42,000 bases of DNA from Nitrosarchaeum sp. (lineage in GTDB: Archaea; Thermoproteota; Nitrososphaeria; Nitrososphaerales; Nitrosopumilaceae). Position numbers and translations under genes: made by a program. Each line of letters opens with the position of its first letter. The stretch's first letter is position 1. The stretch spans positions 1 through 42,000 of the forward strand of contig JAHFUX010000013.1 in the NCBI GenBank assembly GCA_023264875.1, in the 5' to 3' direction. The notes under the pieces are model-generated. The model saw nothing but the letters and a program-made list of their open reading frames with translations. It was not told the DNA's origin and searched no databases. Below, piece after piece: positions 8,727-17,126 of the stretch.

Positions 8727-9107
8727 TTGACAAATTTCAAGCTCACCGTATCAGATGTAAAGGGAAAATCTATCACTAAAGAGTTGAAAGACAGTGATGC
8801 AAATACATTACTAGGTTTACAACTAGGTAGCGAAACAGATGCATCTATTGTAGGATTGAAAGGAAAATTAAAACTCACTGGTGGTAGCGATAAATCTGGA
8901 GTACCAATGAGAAATGACATTCATGGTTCAGCAAGAAAATACGTTTTACTTTCAAAAGGAGTTGGACTACAAGCAGCAGAAATTGGACAAAGAGTAAGAA
9001 AACTCATGCGCGGAAATACTGTCTCAGAAGAAATATACCAAATAAATTGTAAATTTGATGGAGAGCTACCAGTAGAAGCTCCAGCTGAAGTAGCAGTAGA
9101 ATCTTGA
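8727..9107 (+). CDS. rps6e: 30S ribosomal protein S6e
   Basis: Archaeal/eukaryotic small-subunit protein. At 126 residues it is the normal length for archaeal S6e, which lacks the long phosphorylated tail of eukaryotes. Conserved segments include FKLTVSDVKGKSITKEL, LKGKLKLTGGSDKSGVPMR and KGVGLQAAEIGQRVRKLMRG with the NTVSEEIYQIN end. The C-terminus has a short acidic and alanine-rich extension. The start is TTG at 8727 (TTG ACA AAT); no in-frame ATG gives the expected N-terminus. aIF2 gamma follows 52 bases downstream, a common archaeal neighbour pair. The T-run just before the start (8712-8719) is probably not a terminator for any plus-strand gene. Confidence 0.94.
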   Translation: MTNFKLTVSDVKGKSITKELKDSDANTLLGLQLGSETDASIVGLKGKLKLTGGSDKSGVPMRNDIHGSARKYVLLSKGVGLQAAEIGQRVRKLMRGNTVSEEIYQINCKFDGELPVEAPAEVAVES

Positions 9108-9159
9108 GAAAATAAATAAAAAGAATAACTTAACATATACCAGCTCTACATTTTGATTG

Positions 9160-10422
9160 ATGCATTGGAGAGAAACACTTCCTGATTGGTACATAAAAAA
9201 ATATGGTCATCAACCATGTGTAAATATTGGAACTGCAGGTCATGTAGATCATGGTAAAACTACACTTATTCAGGCATTAACAGGTTCGTGGACAAGTGTT
9301 CATAGTCAAGAGCTAAAACGAGGAATTACAATTCGTGTTGGTTACTCTGATGCAGCATTTTACAAATGTAAAAGTTGTGAAGAACCATTAGGATATTCAA
9401 CAGCTCCAAAATGTAATAATTGTGGAAAAGAAAGCGAATTGTCTAGAGTTGTTAGTTTTGTAGATAGCCCAGGACATGAAAGTCTAATGGCAAACATGCT
9501 CTCAGGTTCTGCATTAATGGATGGAGCATTATTGTTAGTAGCTTCAAATGAACAAGTGCCTAAACCACAAACTAAGGAACATCTTTTGGCACTTCAAACA
9601 CTTGGAATACAACAAATTGTTATAGTACAAAATAAAGTAGATTTGATTGCATACGAAGAAGCTATCGCTAATCATCAAGAAATTACAAAATTTGTTAAAG
9701 GAACATATGCTGCAAAAGCACCAATTATTCCAATATCTGCACAATCCGGACTTAACATAGATGCATTAATTGGTGCAATAGAATCTACAATCAAGACTCC
9801 AGAACGAGATGAATCTAAAGAACCAATAATGCATGTCTTACGATCTTTTGATGTCAATAAACCTGGTACAAAACTAAAAAATATCAAAGGTGGTGTAATT
9901 GGAGGAAGCTTAACACAGGGAACTTTTAATGTTGGTGATGAAATTGAAATTAAACCTGGCATAATGGATGAAAAAAAGAAAACATATGAGCCATTACTGA
10001 CTGAAATTACTTCTCTAGGTACAGCTGCTGGGATTGTTGATTCTGTAAAACCTGGCGGATTGGTGGCTATTGGTACTAAACTAGATCCTGCAATGACACG
10101 AAGTGATTCTTTTATAGGATCTGTAATTGGAAAACCTGGAACACTACCTGAAAATTCAACCCAAATAAACCTTGAAGTAAATTTGTTTGATTCTGCTGTT
10201 GGCGCAGCTGAAGATACCAAAGTACTCCCAATTCAAGTAGGAGAATTATTACGATTAAACATTGGAACTGCTCCAATTCTAGGTAAAGTCTCTAAAATCA
10301 AATCAAATAACATAGACGTTGAACTTCGAAGACCTGCTTGCATATTTGAAGGTGGTAATGTAGCTATTAGCAGAAGAATTACTGACAGATGGCGACTAAT
10401 CGGAGCAGGAATACTTGGTTGA
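9160..10422 (+). CDS. aif2g: Translation initiation factor aIF2 subunit gamma
   Basis: GTPase core of heterotrimeric aIF2, which delivers initiator Met-tRNA to the small subunit. It has 420 residues. G1 GHVDHGKT is at 27-34, followed by the switch segment RGITIRVGY. A zinc knuckle has C70, C73, C85 and C88, then G3 DSPGHE and G4 NKVD. EF-Tu-like domains II and III follow, with VIGGSLTQGTFNVGDEIE and ending RWRLIGAGIL. The start is ATG 9160 or the adjacent TTG 9157; the former gives the usual MHWR N-terminus. The PIN gene overlaps its end by 8 bases. The alpha subunit is in the same window at 13681-14478. The beta subunit is not present. Confidence 0.96.
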   Translation: MHWRETLPDWYIKKYGHQPCVNIGTAGHVDHGKTTLIQALTGSWTSVHSQELKRGITIRVGYSDAAFYKCKSCEEPLGYSTAPKCNNCGKESELSRVVSFVDSPGHESLMANMLSGSALMDGALLLVASNEQVPKPQTKEHLLALQTLGIQQIVIVQNKVDLIAYEEAIANHQEITKFVKGTYAAKAPIIPISAQSGLNIDALIGAIESTIKTPERDESKEPIMHVLRSFDVNKPGTKLKNIKGGVIGGSLTQGTFNVGDEIEIKPGIMDEKKKTYEPLLTEITSLGTAAGIVDSVKPGGLVAIGTKLDPAMTRSDSFIGSVIGKPGTLPENSTQINLEVNLFDSAVGAAEDTKVLPIQVGELLRLNIGTAPILGKVSKIKSNNIDVELRRPACIFEGGNVAISRRITDRWRLIGAGILG

Positions 10423-10783
10423 AGTAATTTGTGATACGAGTTTTCTCATTCATCTAGCTACTAAAAGAATCAAAAATATTGATAATATTGATGTAGAAAT
10501 AGGACAAGTTACATTTGTTGTTCCACAAGTTGTTGGAAACGAACTTTCTGAATTAATTAAAAATCCACAAAAAAATCAAACTGCACTTACAACTAGAGAT
10601 TTTATAAAAAATTTTAAAATTATACCAATTTCTGGCAATTTTGCAGATAAAGAACTTATTGATTATGTAAAAAAAAATAGATCTATAATTGGCACCATGG
10701 ATAAGGAATTAAAAAAACAAATCAAAGAATATGGTGGTTCCATAATGTCTTTCTCAAATGACAAAATCGTTTTAGAATCATAG
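10415..10783 (+). CDS. PIN-domain ribonuclease-like protein (FCF1/Utp24-like)
   Basis: A single PIN domain of 122 residues. The acidic positions expected for a metal-dependent nuclease are visible: D in ICDTSFLIHL near the N-terminus, E in VVGNELSEL, and D in GTMDKELKKQ near the C-terminus. It starts with TTG and overlaps the end of aIF2 gamma by 8 bases, so the two are co-translated. A PIN protein after aIF2 gamma is a recurrent archaeal arrangement and suggests a job in rRNA or tRNA processing rather than a toxin. No antitoxin-like gene is next to it. The exact substrate is not known. Confidence 0.8.
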   Translation: MVEVICDTSFLIHLATKRIKNIDNIDVEIGQVTFVVPQVVGNELSELIKNPQKNQTALTTRDFIKNFKIIPISGNFADKELIDYVKKNRSIIGTMDKELKKQIKEYGGSIMSFSNDKIVLES

Positions 10784-10818
10784 TAAAATTTAACTTGTAG
10801 AATTTATCAATAATTGAT

Positions 10819-11274
10819 ATGAGTGATTTAATTTTAGAAAGTAGTGCTTTTAAAAATGGCAAAGAAATTCCAAAAAAATATGGCTACAAAACTACCAACA
10901 TAAATCCACCATTAAAAATTAAAGGAGTACCACAAAATACCAAATCGCTAGTTATCATAATGGATGATCCTGATGCACTAAGTGCAGTAGGAAAAATTTG
11001 GGTTCATTGGATAATATGGAATATTGAACCTATTATAACAGAGATCAAAGAAAATTCTATTCCACTTGGTTCCATTGAAGGTAAAACTGATTTTGGTGAA
11101 ATTGGTTATGGAGGTCCAGCTCCACCTGATAAAGAGCACACATACATCTTCAAATTATATGCATTAGATAATAAATTGAACCTCAATGAAGGTGCATCCA
11201 AAACAGATGTGGAAAAATCTATGAAAAATCATATTCTTGCAGAAGCTAGACTTGCAGGTAAATATTCTCCTTAA
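10819..11274 (+). CDS. PEBP / YbhB-YbcL family protein
   Basis: Phosphatidylethanolamine-binding-protein fold, 151 residues, like bacterial YbhB and the archaeal Raf-kinase-inhibitor-like proteins. Family motifs are MDDPDAL, the KIWVHWIIWNI segment, and GYGGPAPPDKEHTYIFKLYALD with the ligand-pocket histidine. The C-terminus MKNHILAEARLAGKYSP is typical. There is no signal peptide, so it is cytoplasmic. The biochemical role of prokaryotic members is unclear. The start ATG 10819 has an AAATTTAA box 26-33 bases upstream, suggesting its own leaderless promoter. The neighbours are a PIN gene and AglB, with no functional link evident. Confidence 0.9.
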   Translation: MSDLILESSAFKNGKEIPKKYGYKTTNINPPLKIKGVPQNTKSLVIIMDDPDALSAVGKIWVHWIIWNIEPIITEIKENSIPLGSIEGKTDFGEIGYGGPAPPDKEHTYIFKLYALDNKLNLNEGASKTDVEKSMKNHILAEARLAGKYSP

Positions 11275-11362
11275 ATCAACTTTATGTATTTTCGATATTT
11301 ATTTTTAAATATATGAATAATTCTAATTATTTTTTTATACAAAGAGTAATAAACAAAGTGTA

Positions 11363-11367
11363 GGGAG
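11363..11367 (+). promoter_or_regulatory. Shine-Dalgarno-like site before the AglB TTG start
   Basis: GGGAG ends 9 bases before TTG 11377. With the TATA-like stretch TTTTTTATA around 11331-11339, it suggests a short 5' leader with a ribosome binding site. This contrasts with the leaderless style of most genes here and supports the TTG start. Confidence 0.45.
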
Positions 11368-11376
11368 AAAATCTAA

Positions 11377-13512
11377 TTGATTTCAAATATAACTTTACTT
11401 TCACTAGGAAAATTTGATCTTAAATTACATCATCTTTTAGTAGTAGGCATCCTTTCTCTTTCATTTTCTATTTCATTTTTAGTTAGATCACAAGCAGCTG
11501 ATTATGGTTTTGAACTAAATGAATTTGATCCATTTTTTAATTATAGAGCTACGCAATACATTGTAGATAATGGCATAAATGAATATTTTCAATGGAATGA
11601 TAATCTGAGTTGGTATCCTAACGGTAGAGATGTTTCACAAACTTCGCAAGTAGTACTTCATGTTACTGCAGCTGTTACATATTGGATTTTTGGTAGTGGA
11701 ATGGAACTTTATGACTTTACAATCATCTTTCCTGTTATTTTTGGTTCTCTTAGTACTGTTGTAATTTTTGCATTAGTTAGAGTAATAGGAGGAACAACTG
11801 CTGGGTTGTTTTCTGCATTATTTTTCTCAGTTTCATTACCATTGATATTGAGAGGAACAATAGGTTGGTTCAAATCTGAACCTCTTGGTTTATTCTTTGG
11901 TATTTTGGCAATGTATTTTTTGTTTAGTGGCATTAATTCTCAAAATAAAAAGATAGCAATTGCAAAATTAATAGCTGGAGGAATTTTGGTGCCTTTATCG
12001 ATATCGGCATGGGGTGGAAGCCAATTTTTTATAATTCCAATCGGCATTTTCTTTCTAACATTACCTTTTGTAAGATCTGATCATAAATTTATCATATGGG
12101 CAATTCCACTTTTTACTATAACTACAATTCTTGTATCTTTAAATTTTGAAAGATTAAGTTCGTTCATCTTTGGGTTGGGAGGAATATCATTAATTATTCC
12201 AACAATTTTCATAATAGTTTGTATTTTTATTCAAAGTAAAAGTAATGAAACCAAAAAAACTAGAAATGGTTTATTATTTTTAGCAGCTATTTTGATAATT
12301 GGTACATGTATTTTGATAATTAATGCTAATACTGAATTTTTACCACTTCCAAGCTATAGATATCTAAACGCAATTAATCCGTTTTTGACTACTTCTGTTC
12401 CTTTAATAGATTCAGTTGCAGAACACGCAAGTACAACAATTCAACAATCTTTCTTCTTTCATTCTATTCTGATGATATTTGCTGGATTAGGAATTTGGTT
12501 AATTGTAAAAAATCACCAGATGAAAAATTCTGGCTTTATTAAAAATGATATGATTTCATTTTCATTAATTTTTGGATTAATTGGAATATATGTTAGCTCT
12601 GCATTTGTAAGACTAGAAGTATTCGCATCTTTATCTTTGATAATATTATCTTCACTAGGATTATCTGTACTTGTAAAAGAGATTTTAAACAACACAGAAA
12701 GGAAAAAATTTAAAAATTTAATTATTAAATTTTCATTTATTGCAGGGATAATAATTCTTTTAATTATTCCAATTTCTTTCCCATCAAATGGTAATTGGGT
12801 TACAGCAACAAAAACTCCTCCTACTATTCTTAATGGTGGTTCTGCCTATACAATAAGTACAAATGATTGGCTAGAATCCATGGAATGGATAAAAAACAAT
12901 ACTCCTAAAGATGCTGTAATTGCATCTTGGTGGGATTATGGATATTGGATATCTACCTTGGGAGAAAGAGCATCAATAGCTGATAATTCAACACTATATA
13001 CCAGTGTTATAGAAAAACTTGCTAAAATGTTTCTTAGTTCTCCAAATGAAGGTTGGCAAATATTAAGAGATATGGAAGCTGATTATGTTGTAGTTTTTGT
13101 TTCAGGTCAGAGATTGGCAGTTGATAATGAAGATCAAGCTCTTTATTTATTACAGGGTGGTGGAGATGAATCTAAAAAACAATGGTTTATACGAATTGCA
13201 GATAAGCCTTTCACACAATATTTACAATCTGATGGCGTTAGTGGTACTGATTATTTTTGGAATGATACTCTGTTAGGCCAAATGTTTCCTTTTACGCCAT
13301 TAGCATATGTTAATTTCCAAACTGATCTACAATCTGCAACATATCAACCAGGTTTTACACCAGTATATGTAAAAGATATCAAATACCCTGCTGATGGTAA
13401 TGGTCCATTAAGACTTGTACATGTATCTCCAAGTGTTAATGCAGAAAAAGGTCAACCTATGATAGGTGTATTAATTTATGAAGTAAACAAAGACTTTGTT
13501 CCAACTAACTGA
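11377..13512 (+). CDS. aglB: Oligosaccharyltransferase AglB/STT3
   Basis: Transfers a lipid-linked glycan to asparagine in N-X-S/T sequons of secreted proteins, at the outer face of the cytoplasmic membrane. It has 711 residues. About thirteen hydrophobic helices span residues 20-475. The first outer loop carries the acidic catalytic motif NEFDPFFNYRA, with D51. The soluble C-terminal domain has the WWDYG signature at 518-522 (IASWWDYGYWIS). The start is TTG with a GGGAG site nearby. A secreted protein with one N-I-T sequon in most of its repeats is encoded at 29408-31648, a plausible substrate. No glycan assembly genes are immediately adjacent. Confidence 0.93.
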   Translation: MISNITLLSLGKFDLKLHHLLVVGILSLSFSISFLVRSQAADYGFELNEFDPFFNYRATQYIVDNGINEYFQWNDNLSWYPNGRDVSQTSQVVLHVTAAVTYWIFGSGMELYDFTIIFPVIFGSLSTVVIFALVRVIGGTTAGLFSALFFSVSLPLILRGTIGWFKSEPLGLFFGILAMYFLFSGINSQNKKIAIAKLIAGGILVPLSISAWGGSQFFIIPIGIFFLTLPFVRSDHKFIIWAIPLFTITTILVSLNFERLSSFIFGLGGISLIIPTIFIIVCIFIQSKSNETKKTRNGLLFLAAILIIGTCILIINANTEFLPLPSYRYLNAINPFLTTSVPLIDSVAEHASTTIQQSFFFHSILMIFAGLGIWLIVKNHQMKNSGFIKNDMISFSLIFGLIGIYVSSAFVRLEVFASLSLIILSSLGLSVLVKEILNNTERKKFKNLIIKFSFIAGIIILLIIPISFPSNGNWVTATKTPPTILNGGSAYTISTNDWLESMEWIKNNTPKDAVIASWWDYGYWISTLGERASIADNSTLYTSVIEKLAKMFLSSPNEGWQILRDMEADYVVVFVSGQRLAVDNEDQALYLLQGGGDESKKQWFIRIADKPFTQYLQSDGVSGTDYFWNDTLLGQMFPFTPLAYVNFQTDLQSATYQPGFTPVYVKDIKYPADGNGPLRLVHVSPSVNAEKGQPMIGVLIYEVNKDFVPTN

Positions 13513-13523
13513 TTTGATAGTTT

Positions 13524-13679
13524 TTAATTATATCTTTCAGCCAATCTGTATCTCATGTATTTATCATCAGGTGAAAATTTAGCTGGATGCGCAGAAATTG
13601 TTTCTTCATTACACAATGGACACTTTTCCTTAAGTGAATAATGATTACATTTTGGGCATTTTCTTAATTGAAATCTCAT
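13524..13679 (-). CDS. nop10: H/ACA ribonucleoprotein subunit Nop10
   Basis: A 51-residue protein found on the complement from ATG 13679. It begins MRFQLRKCPKCNHYSLKE, continues with CPLCNEET, and has the conserved SAHPAKFSPDDKYMRYR. This is the zinc-ribbon plus helix layout of archaeal Nop10, which supports Cbf5 in pseudouridine guide RNPs. One base separates it from the stop of aIF2 alpha upstream, and aIF2 alpha followed by nop10 is a widely conserved archaeal order. The gene is convergent with aglB, 11 bases away. The identification is firm. Confidence 0.95.
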   Translation of the reverse strand: MRFQLRKCPKCNHYSLKEKCPLCNEETISAHPAKFSPDDKYMRYRLAERYN

Positions 13680-13680
13680 A

Positions 13681-14478
13681 TTAATTTTCTCTAGTTTTTT
13701 TAGATTCTTCTCTGGTAAATTTGAATGAGCCTTTCTTTTTTTCTATACTTTCTTGAATTTCGGCTATTATTGGTTTTAGTGTTTTTTCAGCAGATTTGAA
13801 ATCTTCTGCAGTAATAGACAGTCTGTATTTTGGTGCACCTAAATAAGTAATATCTATTGTAGAATCTTTTTTGGTTGCATCCAAAAGCGCTTTTTTAATA
13901 ATTTCAACTCCATCTGATTTATTATTTGTAATTTCCATAATCCCTCTAATTTCAACTGAAGGAAGTTTGATTTTAGAACATATTTCTTCAATAACTGATG
14001 CCGTTTTTTTAGGAATTTTTAACTCTTTTATTGATTCTATTCCATTTCTTCCAATTTCAATAAAAGCATCATAGACAGAATCAAATTTTGAATAAATACT
14101 ATCTTCTAATTTTTCAATATCTTCATCTGAGAGTTTTCCCTTTTCTTTAACATTTTCTAGTAATGTTTTCCCTTTTTCAAATTTCTTTACTTCTTTTAAC
14201 TTCTGCTTTTTTTGATCTTTAGATACTTGTTTTAATGAAAGATCTATATCTCCTCTATCTGAATTTACTTTTTTTACTAGTAATACTTTTTTCTCTCCAT
14301 CTTTTACAAATTTACTAACTGATCTAATCCAACCCGGTGCAATTTCTGAAATATGTAAAAATCCCTGAATTCCATTATATTCATCTAAAGTGACATAAGC
14401 CCCATGATCCATTACTTTAGTTATTGTAGCAAGAACAATTTCTCCTTGTTCTGGCATCTCTTGAATTTCAGTAGACAT
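13681..14478 (-). CDS. aif2a: Translation initiation factor aIF2 subunit alpha
   Basis: RNA-binding subunit of aIF2 that stabilises initiator tRNA binding. It has 265 residues. An N-terminal S1 (OB) domain covers residues 1-85, with GEIVLATITKVMDHGAYVTL and GFLHISEIAPGWIRSVSKFV. A helical middle domain follows, then a C-terminal alpha/beta domain ending in a basic KKGSFKFTREESKKTREN tail. It is translated just before nop10 (one-base gap). The ribosomal S27e and L44e genes that often precede aIF2 alpha in other archaea are not upstream; the next gene is cobO, 40 bases away on the same strand. The start is ATG 14478. Confidence 0.95.
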   Translation of the reverse strand: MSTEIQEMPEQGEIVLATITKVMDHGAYVTLDEYNGIQGFLHISEIAPGWIRSVSKFVKDGEKKVLLVKKVNSDRGDIDLSLKQVSKDQKKQKLKEVKKFEKGKTLLENVKEKGKLSDEDIEKLEDSIYSKFDSVYDAFIEIGRNGIESIKELKIPKKTASVIEEICSKIKLPSVEIRGIMEITNNKSDGVEIIKKALLDATKKDSTIDITYLGAPKYRLSITAEDFKSAEKTLKPIIAEIQESIEKKKGSFKFTREESKKTREN

Positions 14479-14518
14479 TTCTTCTAAATTTTTCTTTTGT
14501 ATAATTTAATGTTGCTAG

Positions 14519-15052
14519 TTAGAAATCAATTCCTTTTTTTGCTTTTATGCCACGTTGAAATGGATGTTTTATTTCTCTCATTTCTGTGACTAGGTCTGCC
14601 AATTCAATGATTTCGTCTTTAGCATAATTTCCGGTTAGTATAAGATCTAATTCTCGTGGTTTTGATTTAATCAAATTAAGAACATCTTCAATTTTTACTA
14701 GACCTAAATTTATGGCATAATTTATCTCATCTAAAATTATAATGTCATATTTTCCAGATTGGATTTTTTCAGTACTAATTTTAATTGCCTCTTTTGCAAT
14801 TCTTTCATGTTCTTCTTTAGTACTCTTGTCATCTATTATTCCGACAAATCCCTTCCCAATAGCAACCATCTCAAATTCTGGTTCTAGTCTCTTAGATGAA
14901 TACATCTCGCCATAATGCCATGATCCTTTGATGAACTGTATCATGCAGATTTTTTTTGCATAACCTGTTGCTCTTAATGCAATTCCTAAAGCTGCAGTAG
15001 TTTTTCCCTTACCTTTTCCAGTATATACAATAGTTAAACCGTCTTTCTCCAT
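14519..15052 (-). CDS. cobO: Cob(I)yrinic acid a,c-diamide adenosyltransferase
   Basis: Adds the 5'-deoxyadenosyl group from ATP to the cobalt of the corrinoid. At 177 residues it is the CobO/CobA/BtuR size. The P-loop is GKGKGKTT at 12-19, and the FIKGSWHYGE substrate segment and IIILDEINYAINLGL (Walker B-like) follow in the expected order. The C-terminal TEMREIKHPFQRGIKAKKGIDF is a family hallmark. It is divergent from cbiA across 91 bases, and both act late in the pathway. aIF2 alpha lies 40 bases downstream on the same strand, perhaps by read-through. The start is ATG 15052. Confidence 0.95.
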   Translation of the reverse strand: MEKDGLTIVYTGKGKGKTTAALGIALRATGYAKKICMIQFIKGSWHYGEMYSSKRLEPEFEMVAIGKGFVGIIDDKSTKEEHERIAKEAIKISTEKIQSGKYDIIILDEINYAINLGLVKIEDVLNLIKSKPRELDLILTGNYAKDEIIELADLVTEMREIKHPFQRGIKAKKGIDF

Positions 15053-15143
15053 AGATAATTCATGAATTATCCAAGTAAAAACATTGAGTATTGTTTAGAT
15101 CAAATGTATCAATTTAAATAAAAAACTATTCTAATCATACGAA

Positions 15144-16496
15144 TTGAAAACCCCAAGAATTACATTAGCAGGAGCTACTAGCGGAGTTGGAAAGACATCG
15201 ATAACCTGTGCAATTATCTATGCTTTACAAAAAAAAGGCTTTTCAGTACAACCATTCAAAGTAGGCCCTGATTACATTGATCCAAGTTATCTTTCAAGCA
15301 TATCAAAACATGAAGCAATTAATCTTGATGTTTGGTTAATGGGAGAAAATCAACTTTTAGAGAGCTTTGTATCTAATTCAAAATCTGATATTTCTGTCAT
15401 TGAAGGGGTAATGGGATACTATGATGGATTTGGTGGAGATTCAAATTATGCTAGCACTCAACATGTTGCATCTTTAACAAAATCTCCTGTACTTTTGATA
15501 TTGGATGCAAGTAAAACTGCTAGATCAATTGCAGCAACAGCACTCGGATTTCAAAAATTTCATAGAAATTCTAGAATTTCAGGAATCATCTTAAATAAAA
15601 TTGGTAGTAAGAAACATGAAGTTTTATGTAGGCAAGCACTTGAAAAAATAAAACTTCCAATTCTAGGAGTAATTTATAAAAATTCAGAACTAAATTTTGA
15701 ATCTAGACATCTAGGATTGATTCCAGCAAAAGAAAAAAATCTTAAATCAAAAATTGAAAAAACTTCCAGAATAATTTCAGATTCACTTGATATTGAAAAA
15801 ATTATTCAAATTATGAAAAATCCTACACCACTTACAACAAAATCTAAAATTATAATAAAAAAACCAAAAATTACAATCGCTATAGCACTTGATAGTTCTT
15901 TTAATTTCTATTACCGTGATAATCTAGAAGCATTAAGACGTGAAGGTGCTAATCTAAAGTTTTTTAGCCCAATACATGATAAAAAACTTCCAAAATCTGA
16001 TGGAATTTACATAGGAGGTGGTTTTCCAGAAATTCTTGGTGATTTACTTGAGAAAAATAATGTTATGAGAAAAATCATAAAGAAATCATCTGAAGAAAAT
16101 ACTCCAATCTATGCAGAATGTGGAGGACTGATGTATCTTACAAAATCTATTGATTATGGTAATAAAAAATTTAAAATGACTGGTCTCTTTGATGCAGAAA
16201 CAAAAATGACCAAAAAAATGAAACTAAATTATACAAAAGGTAAGATAGTTTCAAAAAATATCATTTCAAATAAAACACATGATTTACGAGGACACGAATT
16301 TCACTATTCAGAATTAGATTCTGTTTCTTCTGATTCAAAATTTGTATATGAATTGGATATTGGTGAAGGAATTAAAAATCATAAAGATGGTATGATTCAA
16401 TATAATACACTTGCATCATACGGACATCTCTATTTTGATAGTTCTGATTATGCCAAAATTTTTGTGAGAAATTGTATTGATCATTTACGAAGATGA
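15144..16496 (+). CDS. cbiA: Cobyrinic acid a,c-diamide synthase
   Basis: Glutamine-dependent amidation of the a and c side chains of cobyrinic acid, using ATP. At 450 residues it is the normal CbiA length. The N-terminal ATP-binding domain has GATSGVGKTS at 10-19, and FKVGPDYIDPSYL and EGVMGYYDGF follow. The C-terminal class I GATase domain has GIYIGGGFPE and the nucleophile cysteine in YAECGGLMYL, with GHEFHYSEL holding the histidine. The start is TTG at 15144. Its 3' end overlaps the convergent cbiC by 12 bases. It may share the divergent promoter region with cobO. Confidence 0.95.
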   Translation: MKTPRITLAGATSGVGKTSITCAIIYALQKKGFSVQPFKVGPDYIDPSYLSSISKHEAINLDVWLMGENQLLESFVSNSKSDISVIEGVMGYYDGFGGDSNYASTQHVASLTKSPVLLILDASKTARSIAATALGFQKFHRNSRISGIILNKIGSKKHEVLCRQALEKIKLPILGVIYKNSELNFESRHLGLIPAKEKNLKSKIEKTSRIISDSLDIEKIIQIMKNPTPLTTKSKIIIKKPKITIAIALDSSFNFYYRDNLEALRREGANLKFFSPIHDKKLPKSDGIYIGGGFPEILGDLLEKNNVMRKIIKKSSEENTPIYAECGGLMYLTKSIDYGNKKFKMTGLFDAETKMTKKMKLNYTKGKIVSKNIISNKTHDLRGHEFHYSELDSVSSDSKFVYELDIGEGIKNHKDGMIQYNTLASYGHLYFDSSDYAKIFVRNCIDHLRR

Positions 16497-17126
16497 TTCT
16501 GCTCTTACAAGCTTGTATAGTGCATTAATTATTGCAGATGCTGAAGAACTTCCCCCCTTCCTTCCTTTATTGGTGATAAATGGTGTCCCTTCTAATTTAC
16601 TCAGTTCTTCTTTAGACTCTGCAGCACAAATGAATCCTACTGGAATCCCAATGATTAGTGCAGGTTTGACACTTCCTTCTTTTACCATTTGTATTATTTC
16701 CATAAGGGCAGTTGGTGCATTACCAATTGCAACTATTCCACCATCAATATCTGATAGTGCTGCTCTCATTGATACTTGAGAGCGAGTTTTATTTTCTTTT
16801 TTTGCTATTTCCATTATTTCTGGGTTTGAAATATTACAAACAATCTTATTTTGAAAATCTTTTGGATTTTGCTTATTCAGGCCACCAATTACACCATTTA
16901 CATCAACTACAATACTGCACCCATTTTTTAGAGCATTCATTGCACTTTCAATAGCTTCTTTATGAAAAATTACTTTGTTTTCTCTTGCAAAATCAAAATC
17001 AGCAGTTGAATGAATTATTCTTCTAACAATTGGCCATTCTTTTTCATTATATTGATGAGTACCAATTTCCTCATCAATCATTTGCATACTTGCATCTTCA
17101 ATTGATTGACCCTTTCTAGTTTGCAT
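16485..17126 (-). CDS. cbiC: Precorrin-8X / cobalt-precorrin-8 methylmutase
   Basis: Moves the C-11 methyl group to C-12 to form (hydrogeno)cobyrinic acid. It has 213 residues. The catalytic histidine lies in VRRIIHSTADFDF, and CSIVVDVNGVIGG, LSDIDGGIVAIGNAPTAL and IIGIPVGFICAAESKEEL are family signatures. It is the last gene of the minus-strand run cbiD-cbiG-cbiX-cbiC. Its ATG lies 11 bases inside cbiX, so it is translationally coupled. The 3' end overlaps cbiA on the opposite strand by 12 bases. The length and motifs are complete. Confidence 0.95.
   Translation of the reverse strand: MQTRKGQSIEDASMQMIDEEIGTHQYNEKEWPIVRRIIHSTADFDFARENKVIFHKEAIESAMNALKNGCSIVVDVNGVIGGLNKQNPKDFQNKIVCNISNPEIMEIAKKENKTRSQVSMRAALSDIDGGIVAIGNAPTALMEIIQMVKEGSVKPALIIGIPVGFICAAESKEELSKLEGTPFITNKGRKGGSSSASAIINALYKLVRAESSS

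Noticed and set aside
9675-10220. 181-residue minus-strand frame inside aIF2 gamma
   Set aside because: It is opposite a complete, conserved aIF2 gamma and shows no domain.
10415-10783. PIN gene as a VapC toxin
   Set aside because: No antitoxin-like gene is adjacent and it overlaps aIF2 gamma, a conserved housekeeping position.
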